Shown piece after piece: positions 6,901-14,451 of a DNA stretch of 15,987 bases. This stretch comes from 66-474 sp035606235 (GTDB lineage: Bacteria > Pseudomonadota > Gammaproteobacteria > Xanthomonadales > Rhodanobacteraceae): NCBI GenBank assembly GCA_035606235.1, contig DATNFU010000036.1, positions 1-15,987 on the forward strand, read 5' to 3'. Below the pieces are notes generated by a model that saw only the letters and a program-made list of their open reading frames with translations, searched no databases and was not told the DNA's origin. Both the position numbers and the translations under genes were made by a program. Within the stretch, counting starts at the first letter, position 1. Every line of letters begins with the position of its first letter.

Positions 6901-7261
6901 GACAACGCGACGCCTTGAGCTACTTCGCGGAATTCCCGCTGATGAAGCCGGCCTTTCTGAAGACGCCAAAAGACTGGATGGCCTAAATGGCAGCCCGCAA
7001 ATTCTGCACGTCCCATGCTTCATGGCAGCAGCGACCCGCGCTGTGACGAAAAACTTGGCCGGGAAGCCGCCGGCGGGCAGCCTGACACTCCGTGAGCAAT
7101 TGCTTTTTCCTCGACGGCGTTTCCCATCCGCCTGCGGGATTCGTCGCGGCCGCGCGTTCGAGCTCCGGAACGATTCAGTGCCTGCCGCTCATGACGTACC
7201 TGAGCGCTACTTTTTGCGCGATCATCCTGTTTGAACTCACGAAGCGACGCCAACCGTCGCC
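6901..7261. other. Intergenic region with a possible coding relic
   Basis: About 360 nt between two convergent genes, with no supported gene. At 6921-6986 the plus strand reads YFAEFPLMKPAFLKTPKDWM-A-stop, which has the composition of a real protein C-terminus but has no start or upstream part. I cannot name the family. The rest, to 7261, gives only frames with unconvincing composition. Confidence 0.35.
7244..7260 (-). terminator. Hairpin directly after the DUF1203 stop codon
   Basis: GCGACG (7244-7249), a 5-nt loop and CGTCGC (7255-7260) form a perfect 6-bp stem that begins 2 nt past the stop at 7262. There is no T-tract on the minus strand after it, so it is at best a weak terminator or an mRNA 3'-end stabiliser. 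Confidence 0.3.
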
Positions 7262-7732
7262 TCAGTTTCTATCGATCCGTGCGGCAAAACAACCGCGCCC
7301 GGCGTTATGCGCATGAAGATAAGCGATCGCCGGGTTCTTGAAATAACGCAACACGAGTTCTTCGACATCGAAGCCGGCAACAACATCGGCGTCGATCATC
7401 ATGTCGTTGCGGTCGAAGGCGCGCACCGAGAGGGCTTTGCGAATTCTCAGTGCTGGCGGAATTTCGTCAAAGAAGCGGGCGGGTTCGGTGGCCGCTTCAT
7501 TGACGAAAATCGCATGGCGGCCGCGATAGGGAGTGCGCGCGGGCTGGTACTCGTGGTTCAAGAGCAGCAACGTATCTCCCGGAGACGCGTCGACCAGAAG
7601 TACGCGACACGGATAACCGATCGGAGCGTCCGCCGTCATGCGGACGACATGGTGTTTGGCCAGTTCCTCGCTCGGCAACCCGAACAATGGTTTGAAGGGC
7701 GCCACGGGGAGCCCGCATATGGAATAGGCCAT
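7262..7732 (-). CDS. DUF1203 family protein
   Basis: A 156-residue soluble protein that matches the DUF1203 family along its whole length. Landmarks are YSICGLPVAPFKPLFGL at the start, GYPCRVLLVDASPGDTLLLL in the middle, then NHEYQPARTPYRGRHAIFVN, VRAFDRNDMMIDADVV and the end AIAYLHAHNAGRGCFAARID. The family has no established function; the conserved Cys, His and Tyr positions have been noted but not explained. I chose the ATG at 7732 because AAGGA lies 6 nt before it and the family begins at this Met; an ATG at 7825 would add 31 residues of poor composition. It lies downstream of the MFS gene on the same strand with a 170-nt gap, so it probably has its own promoter. Confidence 0.88.
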   Translation of the reverse strand: MAYSICGLPVAPFKPLFGLPSEELAKHHVVRMTADAPIGYPCRVLLVDASPGDTLLLLNHEYQPARTPYRGRHAIFVNEAATEPARFFDEIPPALRIRKALSVRAFDRNDMMIDADVVAGFDVEELVLRYFKNPAIAYLHAHNAGRGCFAARIDRN

Positions 7733-7902
7733 GCTGTGTCCTTGCGGTGGTTTGCTTGCGGGCAAGTATCTCCGTTCCCGGTGTCTGCAACACTCCGGAT
7801 CTTGTGATCGGGCAACCACGCACATGTGGTAATCACAGCCAGAGCAAAATCGTGGCGATCAATCGCGCAGAGCTGACATTCGCGAGTCCACCTGCCAACA
7901 CT

Positions 7903-9132
7903 TCAATGTCGCGCGAACTTCAGGCCGGCTGCGAATGCGAGCGCCGCAAGCAGACCGATCACGATCGCGAACACCACGTGCGCGGTCAGCGAACTGACCC
8001 AGAGCGACAACACCCCCACCCCGATGACCGGCACGGAATTGCCGAGGAAGCAGAACACCGTATAGATCGAAACGACTTCGCTGCGCCTCTCGGCGGGCGC
8101 GATGTCGTTGACTACTTCCAGGCTGCCGCGATAGCCCAGCGCGATGGCGATGCCGGCCAATGCGGTTGCACCCAGCAACACCGGCAATGAATGCAGAACC
8201 TGCGCGATCAGCAACAGCGCCAGGCTTGGCAGCAGCAGTAACAATGCGCTGAACATCGCGACGCGGCTTTGCAAGGTGCGCGTTGCGATGGTAAGAACCG
8301 CGATGATCGCACTCAACTCGAACAACACCTCCCCTGCCACCCGCGGCGATTTCTGACCCAGGCTCGTGCCGAGCAGGCCGGGTATCAGGGCGGCGTAGAA
8401 TCCAAACAGCGCAAAAATGGCGAAGGCGGTGACCGCGGGCGCAATGAACCGCAAGCGGATGTCGTCGGGGATTCCGACGCGCGGTCGCAGCGACACCTCC
8501 TTCCATCGTCGCACGGGTGCCCGCACGGTTTCCGGCACGCGCAGCGCAACGAGACCGGCCGCGACCAACATTGCCAGATATACCAGCCAAGGTAGTCGCA
8601 ACGGCCAAGGCGCCCACTGGGCCAGCAGCCCCGCCAACAATGCGCCGATGGCCAATCCGGAAACATTGGCGGCGATTGCAATGGTGGCGCCGACCGCTTT
8701 GTCATCGCGCGGATGCAACTCGGTCAGCCAGGCGGTGATCGTCCCGATTGCGAGCGCGTTGCCGAGCCCGCTCAGGATACGAGCGGGAAACAGCCAAGTG
8801 GTGCTCGCAGCGAACACAAAAACGATCGCGCCGCCAACGCCGAGCCCGATGGCCGGCAGAATGACGGCACGCCGACCGATCTGGTCGGAAAGCCGCCCGA
8901 AGATCAGCAATGCAATCAGGTTGCCCAGCACGTATATCGCGTAGATCAGCGTCAGCGTCAGACCGCCGAAGCCGAAGGCTTTGCGGTAGAGCGGATAAAG
9001 CGGCGACGGCAGCATCGCGGAAACAAACATAACCGCAATCACCGCCGCGACAATGCAGATTGCGATGGCGCTGCCAGGCGCCGGTCGCGCTTCCTGTCCG
9101 TTCACCTGCTCTTTCGTGGCCGCACAGAGCAT
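7903..9132 (-). CDS. MFS transporter (12-TM permease, drug/sugar-efflux-like)
   Basis: About 409 residues with the hydrophobic pattern of 12 membrane helices. The first helix is AIAICIVAAVIAVMFVSA, followed by PSPLYPLYRKAFGF. The loop 2-3 signature is FGRLSDQIGRRAVI (motif A). A charged cytoplasmic loop (VRRWKEVSLRPRVGIPDD) lies between TM6 and TM7, as expected. Substrate cannot be deduced; the closest general type is proton-driven efflux. The start is uncertain: ATG 9132 gives a normal MFS N-terminus but has no good ribosome-binding site. The frame is open to 9288, which would add a basic non-MFS leader, and a GTG about 10 codons inside is another option. It is divergent from the ferritin-like gene at 9417 and upstream of DUF1203. 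Confidence 0.88.
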   Translation of the reverse strand: MLCAATKEQVNGQEARPAPGSAIAICIVAAVIAVMFVSAMLPSPLYPLYRKAFGFGGLTLTLIYAIYVLGNLIALLIFGRLSDQIGRRAVILPAIGLGVGGAIVFVFAASTTWLFPARILSGLGNALAIGTITAWLTELHPRDDKAVGATIAIAANVSGLAIGALLAGLLAQWAPWPLRLPWLVYLAMLVAAGLVALRVPETVRAPVRRWKEVSLRPRVGIPDDIRLRFIAPAVTAFAIFALFGFYAALIPGLLGTSLGQKSPRVAGEVLFELSAIIAVLTIATRTLQSRVAMFSALLLLLPSLALLLIAQVLHSLPVLLGATALAGIAIALGYRGSLEVVNDIAPAERRSEVVSIYTVFCFLGNSVPVIGVGVLSLWVSSLTAHVVFAIVIGLLAALAFAAGLKFARH

Positions 9133-9416
9133 CCGATTATCGATTTCGACGGTGAAGGCGATCTCTTCGCGCCGCTTTGAGCATCTCTGCAAAAAAATTT
9201 CCAACTTACCCGGAAGAATTACGGATACGCGCGTGCGCGCGACGGCACGCATGACAATCACGATGGCACAGCTCTTGCGATTGGCCAACCAGCGCCCGTC
9301 CCAAAAGTCGCCGGCGGCGCTGGATGCAGCTCACCGGTCGACGGGAATGCGGAAACCATGAAACGGCGAACCAGGATAAACCCGAACAATCCCGATGCCC
9401 GGTGGGCAGGTGCCGC
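9133..9416. other. Divergent intergenic region between MFS and ferritin-like genes
   Basis: About 280 nt that should hold both promoters. I see an A7 run (9190-9196) and an alternating GC-rich tract GCGCGTGCGCGCG (9230-9242) but no confident promoter elements or gene. Confidence 0.35.
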
Positions 9417-9995
9417 ATGAACACCAACTTCACCCCGCAAGGCAGCCCTCTGGAACGCAAGACACCTTCTTCCATGCACGCGGGCATGGGTCACGCCAGG
9501 AAAGAACTGGCCGACTGGTTACGCGATGCGCACGCCATGGAAGTGCAGGCCGAAGCCATGCTCAAGGGGCAGGCTGCCAGGCTTGAGCATTATCCGAAGC
9601 TGAAATCGCGCATTGAACAGCACATCACCGAAACGCGACGCCAGGCTCGCGATGTCGAACAGTGTCTGCAATCCATGGGTCAGGACACTTCCGCGTTGAA
9701 AGACACCGGCGGCAAGGCGATGGCGATGATGCAAGCGGTGGGTGGCATCGTGATGGGCGACGAGGTGATCAAGGGCATACTGGCGGGATACTCGTTCGAG
9801 CACATGGAGATCGCGTCATACACGATCCTGATCGCGGCGGCGGAAGCAGCCGGCGAACACGAGATCGCGAGCGTCTGCGAGCGCATTCTCGGCGAGGAGC
9901 AGGCGATGGCCGCTTGGTTGAGCGCGCATACCGGCGAAGTGGTGCGGCAGTATCTGGCGCGCGAAGAAATCCCGGGCCTCGACTCCAAGCGCTGA
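9417..9995 (+). CDS. Ferritin-like DUF892 (YciF/YciE-type) protein
   Basis: A 192-residue soluble all-helical protein. Four long amphipathic helices carry spaced Glu/His residues: a first pair around EVQAEAML, a second around RIEQHITETRRQARDVEQCL, a third around YSFEHMEIASYTILIAAAEA and a fourth around ASVCERILGEEQAMAAWL. This E...ExxH spacing is that of the ferritin-like di-iron four-helix bundle of DUF892. Proteins of this group are linked to general stress responses; their exact chemistry is not established. The ATG at 9417 has GGGCAGG upstream; an internal ATG at 9474 is a possible alternative, since the N-terminal ~20 residues are poorly conserved in character. Monocistronic; it ends convergent to the sigma gene. 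Confidence 0.82.
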   Translation: MNTNFTPQGSPLERKTPSSMHAGMGHARKELADWLRDAHAMEVQAEAMLKGQAARLEHYPKLKSRIEQHITETRRQARDVEQCLQSMGQDTSALKDTGGKAMAMMQAVGGIVMGDEVIKGILAGYSFEHMEIASYTILIAAAEAAGEHEIASVCERILGEEQAMAAWLSAHTGEVVRQYLAREEIPGLDSKR

Positions 9996-10134
9996 CGCTG
10001 AACCCGTTGGTCGCTGCCGGTTGTCGCCGGCGGGCAATCCATCTCACCTGTCCGCCCGGCGGCAGCCGACAGTTCATTCAGATGGTGCGGGTCTCGGTTT
10101 CAATAAATCGCAATTGGGACGTCCCCACCACACC

Positions 10135-10152
10135 GTGGGCATCCTTGCCCAC
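10135..10152. terminator. Candidate hairpin between convergent genes
   Basis: GTGGGC (10135-10140), a 6-nt loop and GCCCAC (10147-10152) form a perfect 6-bp stem in the gap between the ferritin-like gene and the sigma gene, which converge here. No T-tract on either side, so only a weak candidate. The rest of 9996-10245 shows nothing I can support. Confidence 0.25.
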
Positions 10153-10245
10153 TTGGATGGCGCGCATCCCATCCTGCTTCCTTGCGACTGCGCAGCGAGT
10201 GTGTCGCGGGTGCGGTGAGATGCACGTGAACGTGCGGAGAAATTT

Positions 10246-11508
10246 TCAGCACGCGCATTCCGCCGCGCGCCGCAGCAGCAGATCGCGTTCGCGCGCGTTC
10301 TGCGCAAGCGACGCGGCGCGTTGGAACTCTGCACGCGCTTCCTCGTGGCGACCGAGCTTGCCCAGCAGATCGCCACGCACGCTCGGCAGCAAGTGATAGT
10401 TTTCGAGCATCGGCTCGGCGCGCAGCGCATCCACCATTTCCAGCCCGCGCGCGGGCCCTTGCGCCATCGCCACCGCCACCGCGCGATTCAACTGGACGAT
10501 CGGTGACGGCGCGATCCTCGCGAGCTGCGCATACAAATCGGCGATACGCGCCCAATCGGTCAGCTCGGGGGTGGCAGCGCGCGCGTGGCACGCCGCGATC
10601 ATCGCCTGCAATACGTATACGCCGTCTGCACCGCCGAGTTTTTCCGCGCGCGCAAGCGCGGCCAGGCCGCGCCGGATCAACAGGCGATCCCAGTGCGCGC
10701 GGTTCTGTTCCAGCAGCAGCACCGGTGCGCCTTCGGCATCCACGCGCGCATGCGAACGCGACGCCTGGATTTCCATCAGCGCCACGAGCCCGTGCACTTC
10801 CGGATCATCCGGCATCAAGCCGGCCAGCACGCGCCCCAGCCGAAGCGCGTCCTCGCACAGCGCCGGCCGCAACCAGTCTTCGCCGGCGGTGGCGGTGTAG
10901 CCCTCGTTGAAGACGAGGTAGATCACTTCCAGCACGGCCGAGAGCCGCTCGGCGCGTTCTTCCGCGCGCGGCACCTCGAACGGCACCTGCGCCTTCGACA
11001 ATGTGCGCTTGGCACGTACGATGCGCTGCGCGATCGTGGGTTCCGGCACCAGGTAGGCACGCGCGATTTCGGCAGTAGTGAGTCCGCCCAGCAGCCGCAG
11101 CGTGAGCGCGACGCGCGCCTCGACCGACAGCACCGGATGGCAGGCGGTGAAGATCAGCCGCAGCAAATCGTCGCCGATGTCGTCATCCGGATCCATCGGG
11201 GTATCCGCACCGTATTCGTGCTGCTCCATTTCGATTTCGTAACCGAGTTGTTCGTGCTTGCGCGCGAGCAACTTGTTGCGCCGCAACTGATCAATTGCGC
11301 GATGCTTGGCAGTGGTCATCAGCCAGGCGCCGGGCTTGTCCGGCACGCCGGTTTCCGGCCAGCGTTCCAGCGCGGTGACCAGCGCATCCTGCGCCAGCTC
11401 CTCGGCCTGCCCCACGTCGCGCAGCATGCGCGCGAGCCCCGCGATCAATCGCGGCGATTCGATCCGCCAGATGGCCTCGATGCTGCGCTGGATGTCGGTG
11501 TTTGCCAT
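10246..11508 (-). CDS. ECF42-type RNA polymerase sigma factor with C-terminal helical-repeat domain
   Basis: A 420-residue protein. Region sigma2 is at about 18-80 (EELAQDALVTALERWPE, then GAWLMTTAKHRAIDQLRR) and region sigma4 at about 125-172 (LRLLGGLTTAEIARAYLVPE, then IAQRIVRAKRTL). A long extension of about 240 residues follows, with NEGY (201-204), DWLRPALCEDALRL (211-224), the AACHAR stretch (305-310), SPIVQLNRAVAVAMAQGP (335-352) and a closing ERDLLLRRAAEC. This extension, called DUF6596/TPR-like, and the neighbouring DGPF gene define group ECF42, which has no anti-sigma factor; the extension is needed for activity in the studied member. It is probably the last gene of the VOC-DGPF-sigma operon, though 169 nt and a large palindrome separate it from the DGPF gene. 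The ATG at 11508 has only a weak ribosome-binding site. C-terminal residues are ECAC. Confidence 0.95.
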   Translation of the reverse strand: MANTDIQRSIEAIWRIESPRLIAGLARMLRDVGQAEELAQDALVTALERWPETGVPDKPGAWLMTTAKHRAIDQLRRNKLLARKHEQLGYEIEMEQHEYGADTPMDPDDDIGDDLLRLIFTACHPVLSVEARVALTLRLLGGLTTAEIARAYLVPEPTIAQRIVRAKRTLSKAQVPFEVPRAEERAERLSAVLEVIYLVFNEGYTATAGEDWLRPALCEDALRLGRVLAGLMPDDPEVHGLVALMEIQASRSHARVDAEGAPVLLLEQNRAHWDRLLIRRGLAALARAEKLGGADGVYVLQAMIAACHARAATPELTDWARIADLYAQLARIAPSPIVQLNRAVAVAMAQGPARGLEMVDALRAEPMLENYHLLPSVRGDLLGKLGRHEEARAEFQRAASLAQNARERDLLLRRAAECAC

Positions 11509-11580
11509 GAACGCCGATCACAGCAGCATCGGCGGCTCGAGGCAAGCGCGTCATCGGAATCAACCGCAGCTTTGGCCAGA

Positions 11581-11675
11581 GCCGTTCGCGTTGAGCGTAG
11601 TGAGCGAAGCGAACGGAGTCGAAACGTCATGTCCTTCGACTCCGGCCCTCCCGGCCTACACTCAGGACGAACGGC
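11581..11675. repeat. Long imperfect palindrome (intergenic repeat) between DGPF and sigma genes
   Basis: The outer arms, 11581-11600 and 11656-11675, are inverted copies matching at 16 of 20 positions (GCCGTTCG shared at the tips). The inner arms, CGGAGTCGAA (11614-11623) and TTCGACTCCG (11635-11644), are a perfect 10-bp inverted repeat around an 11-nt loop. The GAGTCGAA/TTCGACTC core with flanking TCAGGACGAACGG is the style of dispersed repeats seen in Lysobacterales intergenic regions (from memory). It could act as an attenuator or RNA-processing point that lowers sigma expression relative to the DGPF gene. Confidence 0.7.
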
Positions 11676-11677
11676 AG

Positions 11678-12034
11678 TTAGCGTATGTAGCACGGCGCAA
11701 GCTCGCGCACTTCCACCGTCGCGTACTCCGCCGCCGGGCATTCCTCCGCAATCGCGACCGCTTCGTCTTTCGTCCTGCAATTAAGCAGGAAGAAACCGCC
11801 GACCATCTCCTTGGATTCGGCGAACGGCCCGTCCATCAGCGTGCGTTTGCCATTGCGTTTGGACAGACGCACGCCATCGCGATCGGGCCGCAAGGCTTCG
11901 GCGGTTTGCAGCAATCCGCGCTCGCGCAGATTGTCGCGCCAGCGCGACATGCTGTCGTACGCCGCCTGCCCTTCGGCTTGCGTGCGCGCGTCGCGATCGC
12001 CGCGCTGTTCCAGGATCAGCAACAGATAGGCCAT
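11678..12034 (-). CDS. DGPF-domain YCII-related protein
   Basis: A 118-residue cytosolic protein of the YCII/DGPF family, a ferredoxin-like fold. It starts MAYLLLILEQRGDRDARTQA. The name-giving motif DGPFAESKE is at 68-76, followed by VGGFFLLNCRTKDEAVAIAE (78-97), with conserved PxxEYATVEVREL near the end (100-112). DGPF genes are the hallmark partners and targets of ECF42 sigma factors; their biochemical role is not known. The ATG at 12034 has GGAG 7 nt upstream. The VOC gene ends 41 nt before it, which is consistent with one transcript. The stop codon lies 2 nt from the palindromic repeat that precedes the sigma gene. Confidence 0.93.
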   Translation of the reverse strand: MAYLLLILEQRGDRDARTQAEGQAAYDSMSRWRDNLRERGLLQTAEALRPDRDGVRLSKRNGKRTLMDGPFAESKEMVGGFFLLNCRTKDEAVAIAEECPAAEYATVEVRELAPCYIR

Positions 12035-12075
12035 GCCGGCGCTCCGTCTTCTCGAAGGAAGCAAAGGATAAGGGA

Positions 12076-12489
12076 TCAGCCCTCCTTCGCGCAGTTGACC
12101 ATCCACGGCGTGCCGAAGCGATCCACCAGCATGCCCCAGGCTTCCGCGAAAAAGGTCTTGTCGAGCGGCGCGAGCTCGGTGCCGCCTTCGGCGAACGCAT
12201 CGAAGATGCGTCGCGCCTCGACCACCGAATCCACGTTTACGCACGCCGAAAAGCCTTGCGGCGCCTGATACGGATGTTGCGGCGGACAGGCATCCGAGCC
12301 CATCAGCCGTTGCTCGCCGAACTTGAGGCAGACGTGGATCACGCGGTCGCGCATCGCGGGATTGCCGTCACCGCCCGGGGCATCACCGTAGTGCAACAGC
12401 ATTTCGATCTCGCCGCGCAGCGTCTGCGCGTAGAGCTTGAAGGCGGCTTCGCAATCGCCGTCAAAAAACAGGTAGGGATTCATGAACAT
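12076..12489 (-). CDS. VOC/PhnB-like (glyoxalase-fold) protein
   Basis: A 137-residue protein of the vicinal-oxygen-chelate superfamily, PhnB/3-demethylubiquinone-methyltransferase-like subgroup. It begins MFMNPYLFFDGDCEAAFKLY, with the beta-strand and helix pattern of the first betaalphabetabetabeta unit. It has HVCLKFGEQRLMGSDACPP in the middle and ends with AWGMLVDRFGTPWMVNC, the typical G-x-L-x-D-x-F-G-x-x-W signature. Reaction and substrate are unknown. The start is the ATG at 12489, with AGGA 7 nt upstream; the in-frame ATG at 12525 is less likely. It is the first gene of the ECF42-type operon, 36-45 nt downstream of the predicted promoter. VOC proteins often co-occur with DGPF proteins at such loci. 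Confidence 0.93.
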   Translation of the reverse strand: MFMNPYLFFDGDCEAAFKLYAQTLRGEIEMLLHYGDAPGGDGNPAMRDRVIHVCLKFGEQRLMGSDACPPQHPYQAPQGFSACVNVDSVVEARRIFDAFAEGGTELAPLDKTFFAEAWGMLVDRFGTPWMVNCAKEG

Positions 12490-12531
12490 GGGCTTTTCCT
12501 CGCGACCGGCGGCGGCCGGCTTCATCCAGAC

Positions 12532-12558
12532 GACGAACGGCCGCTGGGCGATTCGACA
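12532..12558 (-). promoter_or_regulatory. Predicted ECF42-dependent promoter
   Basis: On the minus strand TGTCGA (12558-12553) is followed after 17 nt by CGTC (12535-12532). As I recall the published ECF42 consensus, it is TGTCGA in the -35 region and CGA/TC (CGWC) in the -10 region; both parts match. It sits 43 nt before the VOC start codon at 12489, leaving a plausible 5' leader of about 35 nt, and no second copy was noticed elsewhere in the sigma gene's upstream region. Confidence 0.6.
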
Positions 12559-12655
12559 AGCGCTTTCGCGGATTCCTCACGCGCGGTTGAGACATTCCGT
12601 GCTATTCCAAAAGCCATCTGAGTGCACGGCGCGCTCGTTACCAAGGAGGGTCATC

Positions 12656-13099
12656 ATGCAAAGCAAGGCATTGCCGCTCGCGCTGCTGTCCGCGCTGGGT
12701 CTGGGCCTGGCGGCATCCGCCGCGTCGGCCGCCGAGATCAAGTGCCACATGGACTTCACCCTGAGTGGCTGGTCGGTCATTTATCAGACAGCCGACGGCG
12801 CCGGCACCATCACCTGCGCCAATGGTCAATCCATGCCGGTGAAAATCGACGCCAAGGGCGGCGGATTGACGGTCGGCAAGTACAAACTCACCGATGGCCG
12901 CGCCACCTTCAGCCACGTCACCGACATCCAGCAGATCCTCGGAAGCTATGCCACCGCCAATGCACACGCGGGCGTGGTGCACAGCGGCCACGCCGCCGCG
13001 ATGACCAAGGGCAACGTCTCGATGTCACTCGCCGGCCATGGCCAGGGCTGGGATATCGGTGCGGGCTTCGAGAGCTTCAGCATTTCGAAGGCGAAGTAA
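12656..13099 (+). CDS. Small exported protein of unknown function
   Basis: A 147-residue protein with a classic Sec signal peptide: MQSK, hydrophobic ALPLALLSALGLGLAAS, and a likely signal-peptidase I site after A-S-A near residue 26. The mature part begins AEIKCHMDF. It has two cysteines (KCHM and ITCANG), which could form a disulfide. The body is rich in Gly and short beta strands (GGGLTVGKYKLTDGRATF) and ends GQGWDIGAGFESFSISK. The layout (export signal, early Cys, glycine-rich, closing G-x-G motif) resembles DUF992 proteins, but I cannot assign it firmly. Start: ATG 12656 with AAGGAGG 6-7 nt upstream, one of the strongest ribosome-binding sites in the window. It is divergent from the ECF42 operon with a 166-nt shared promoter region, so it may be coregulated. 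Confidence 0.85.
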   Translation: MQSKALPLALLSALGLGLAASAASAAEIKCHMDFTLSGWSVIYQTADGAGTITCANGQSMPVKIDAKGGGLTVGKYKLTDGRATFSHVTDIQQILGSYATANAHAGVVHSGHAAAMTKGNVSMSLAGHGQGWDIGAGFESFSISKAK

Positions 13100-13110
13100 T
13101 CACCTGCATA

Positions 13111-13163
13111 GGGCGGATTAGCGCCGCAAGCGCGTAGTCCGCAGTTCCGTGCGTAATCCGCCC
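13111..13163. repeat. Inverted repeat with 10-bp perfect terminal arms
   Basis: GGGCGGATTA (13111-13120) and TAATCCGCCC (13154-13163) are perfectly complementary. Inside, TAGTCCGC (13135-13142) is an alternative partner with one mismatch, so two foldings compete. The motif GGGCGGATTA...TAATCCGCC is a common style of dispersed repeat in gammaproteobacteria. It lies 12 nt after the exported-protein stop and may serve as its terminator. Confidence 0.7.
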
Positions 13164-13174
13164 TTCGCGGTTCC

Positions 13175-13206
13175 GGCGGGATACGCCTCTGCGCGGCTAT
13201 CCCGCC
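13175..13206. repeat. Second inverted repeat, abutting the stop of the Bcr/CflA-type gene
   Basis: GGCGGGATA (13175-13183) pairs perfectly with TATCCCGCC (13198-13206), with an inner GCC/GGC extension. It ends 1 nt before the minus-strand stop codon at 13209-13207. With the previous repeat it forms a double hairpin between convergent genes, a likely bidirectional transcription stop without T-tracts. Confidence 0.7.
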
Positions 13207-14451
13207 CTACCTCGTCTTCGATTTTTTCGGATCCGGCGGCGGCCCGCGCACCAGCAGGTGCACGGCGTAGAACAGGATCGCCACGCCCGCCAGCGCGAGG
13301 AACACGATCGGGATGTCGTAGACGCTGCCCTGGTGCATCGCGCTCATCGCGATGGTGCCGAGCGCGGCCACGCCCATGCGGATGAAGCCCATCAGCGATG
13401 ACGCCGCTCCCGCGTTGTCGCCGAACGGTGCCATCGCTTTCGCGGTACTCACCGGCACTACCAGGCCCACACCGACGAAACAGATCGCGATCGGAATAAG
13501 GAAGGCGGCGAAGCTGCCCCTGCCGCCGGCGACGAGCGCCACGCCCATCAGAGCTCCGGCACCTCCGACGATCACCAGCAAGCCGGCAGCGATAATCCAC
13601 AGATGCGGCATGCGATTCGTCATCAGCGCGCACGAGCCCGTCCCGATCACGAACGCCACCAGGATCGCACCCGCCACCATCGCGATCGCGCCGCTGCCCA
13701 TGCGCAGCACGTTGATCACCAGATCCGGCGCGCCGATCAGCGCGGTATAGACCACGCCCACGCACAATCCGCCGAGCACCACGTAGAACAGGAATCCGCG
13801 CGTGGTCACCACTTCGCGACCGTTGCCCCACAGCCGCGAGAGTTCCAGCGCGCGCTTGTCGAGATCGTGGTTGGTTTCCGGCAAGTAAACCCAGACCAGC
13901 CCGCCCAGCAACAGCGAGAGCCCGAGCAGGATCGCGAAGTTGGCGTGCCAGCCGAATGCGTGCGCGACGTAGGTGCCGACCACCGGACCGATCGCCGGCG
14001 CCAGCGCGAATGCCGCGTTGAGCTTGGCGTAGACGCGCTGGCGGCGCTCGGCGGGAAAGGCATCGCGCACCGCGGCGTCGGCGATCACCCCGCCCGCGCA
14101 TGCGCCCACGCCTTGCACCAGCCGCCCGCCGATCAATGGCCAGATCGAAAAGCTGATCATGCACAACAGCGCGCCGAGGATCAGGATAACCGAGCCGACC
14201 AGCATCACCGGCCGGCGCCCGAACCGGTCGGATGCCGGACCGTACACGAGCTGGCTGATCGCGGAGCCGACCAGGTACGAGGACATGGTGAACTGCACCA
14301 TGCCGTAATCAGCGTGCAGCGCTTTCGCCATCGCCGGCATCGCGGGCGTGTATTCGGTGTCGCCGAACGGCCCCACCGCCATCATGAACGCCAGCAGCGA
14401 CAGGGCCGGCAATACGGCCTTGCGACGCGCGGTTCGCGCGGCCACGCTCAC
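13207..14451 (-). CDS. MFS multidrug transporter, Bcr/CflA type
   Basis: A 414-residue integral membrane protein with 12 predicted helices. Family marks are YTPAMPAMAKAL after TM1 and MSSYLVGSAISQLVYGPASD in TM2, which leads into the motif A loop SDRFGRRPVML. QGVGACAGGVIADAAVRD follows in TM4. The motif C-like NAAFALAPAIGPVVGTYVA in TM5 supports drug:H+ antiport. Specific substrates cannot be told. It starts with GTG at 14451 (GTG AGC GTG GCC); an in-frame GTG at 14445 is also possible, and a GAGG about 10 nt upstream is a modest ribosome-binding site. The C-terminus is basic (PPPDPKKSKTR). It is divergent from the next MFS gene (136-nt gap) and convergent with the exported-protein gene. Confidence 0.93.
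   Translation of the reverse strand: MSVAARTARRKAVLPALSLLAFMMAVGPFGDTEYTPAMPAMAKALHADYGMVQFTMSSYLVGSAISQLVYGPASDRFGRRPVMLVGSVILILGALLCMISFSIWPLIGGRLVQGVGACAGGVIADAAVRDAFPAERRQRVYAKLNAAFALAPAIGPVVGTYVAHAFGWHANFAILLGLSLLLGGLVWVYLPETNHDLDKRALELSRLWGNGREVVTTRGFLFYVVLGGLCVGVVYTALIGAPDLVINVLRMGSGAIAMVAGAILVAFVIGTGSCALMTNRMPHLWIIAAGLLVIVGGAGALMGVALVAGGRGSFAAFLIPIAICFVGVGLVVPVSTAKAMAPFGDNAGAASSLMGFIRMGVAALGTIAMSAMHQGSVYDIPIVFLALAGVAILFYAVHLLVRGPPPDPKKSKTR

Noticed and set aside
7020..7253. 77-codon minus-strand frame in the 6.9-7.26 kb gap
   Set aside because: Arg/Ser-rich, no family, weak start; not distinguishable from chance.
9230..9242. Alternating GC tract as a regulatory element
   Set aside because: Simple composition in a GC-rich genome; no dyad or promoter context to support a role.
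10585..11784. 399-codon plus-strand open frame across the sigma gene
   Set aside because: Antisense shadow of the ECF42 gene with Arg/Gln/His-rich composition; no recognisable family.
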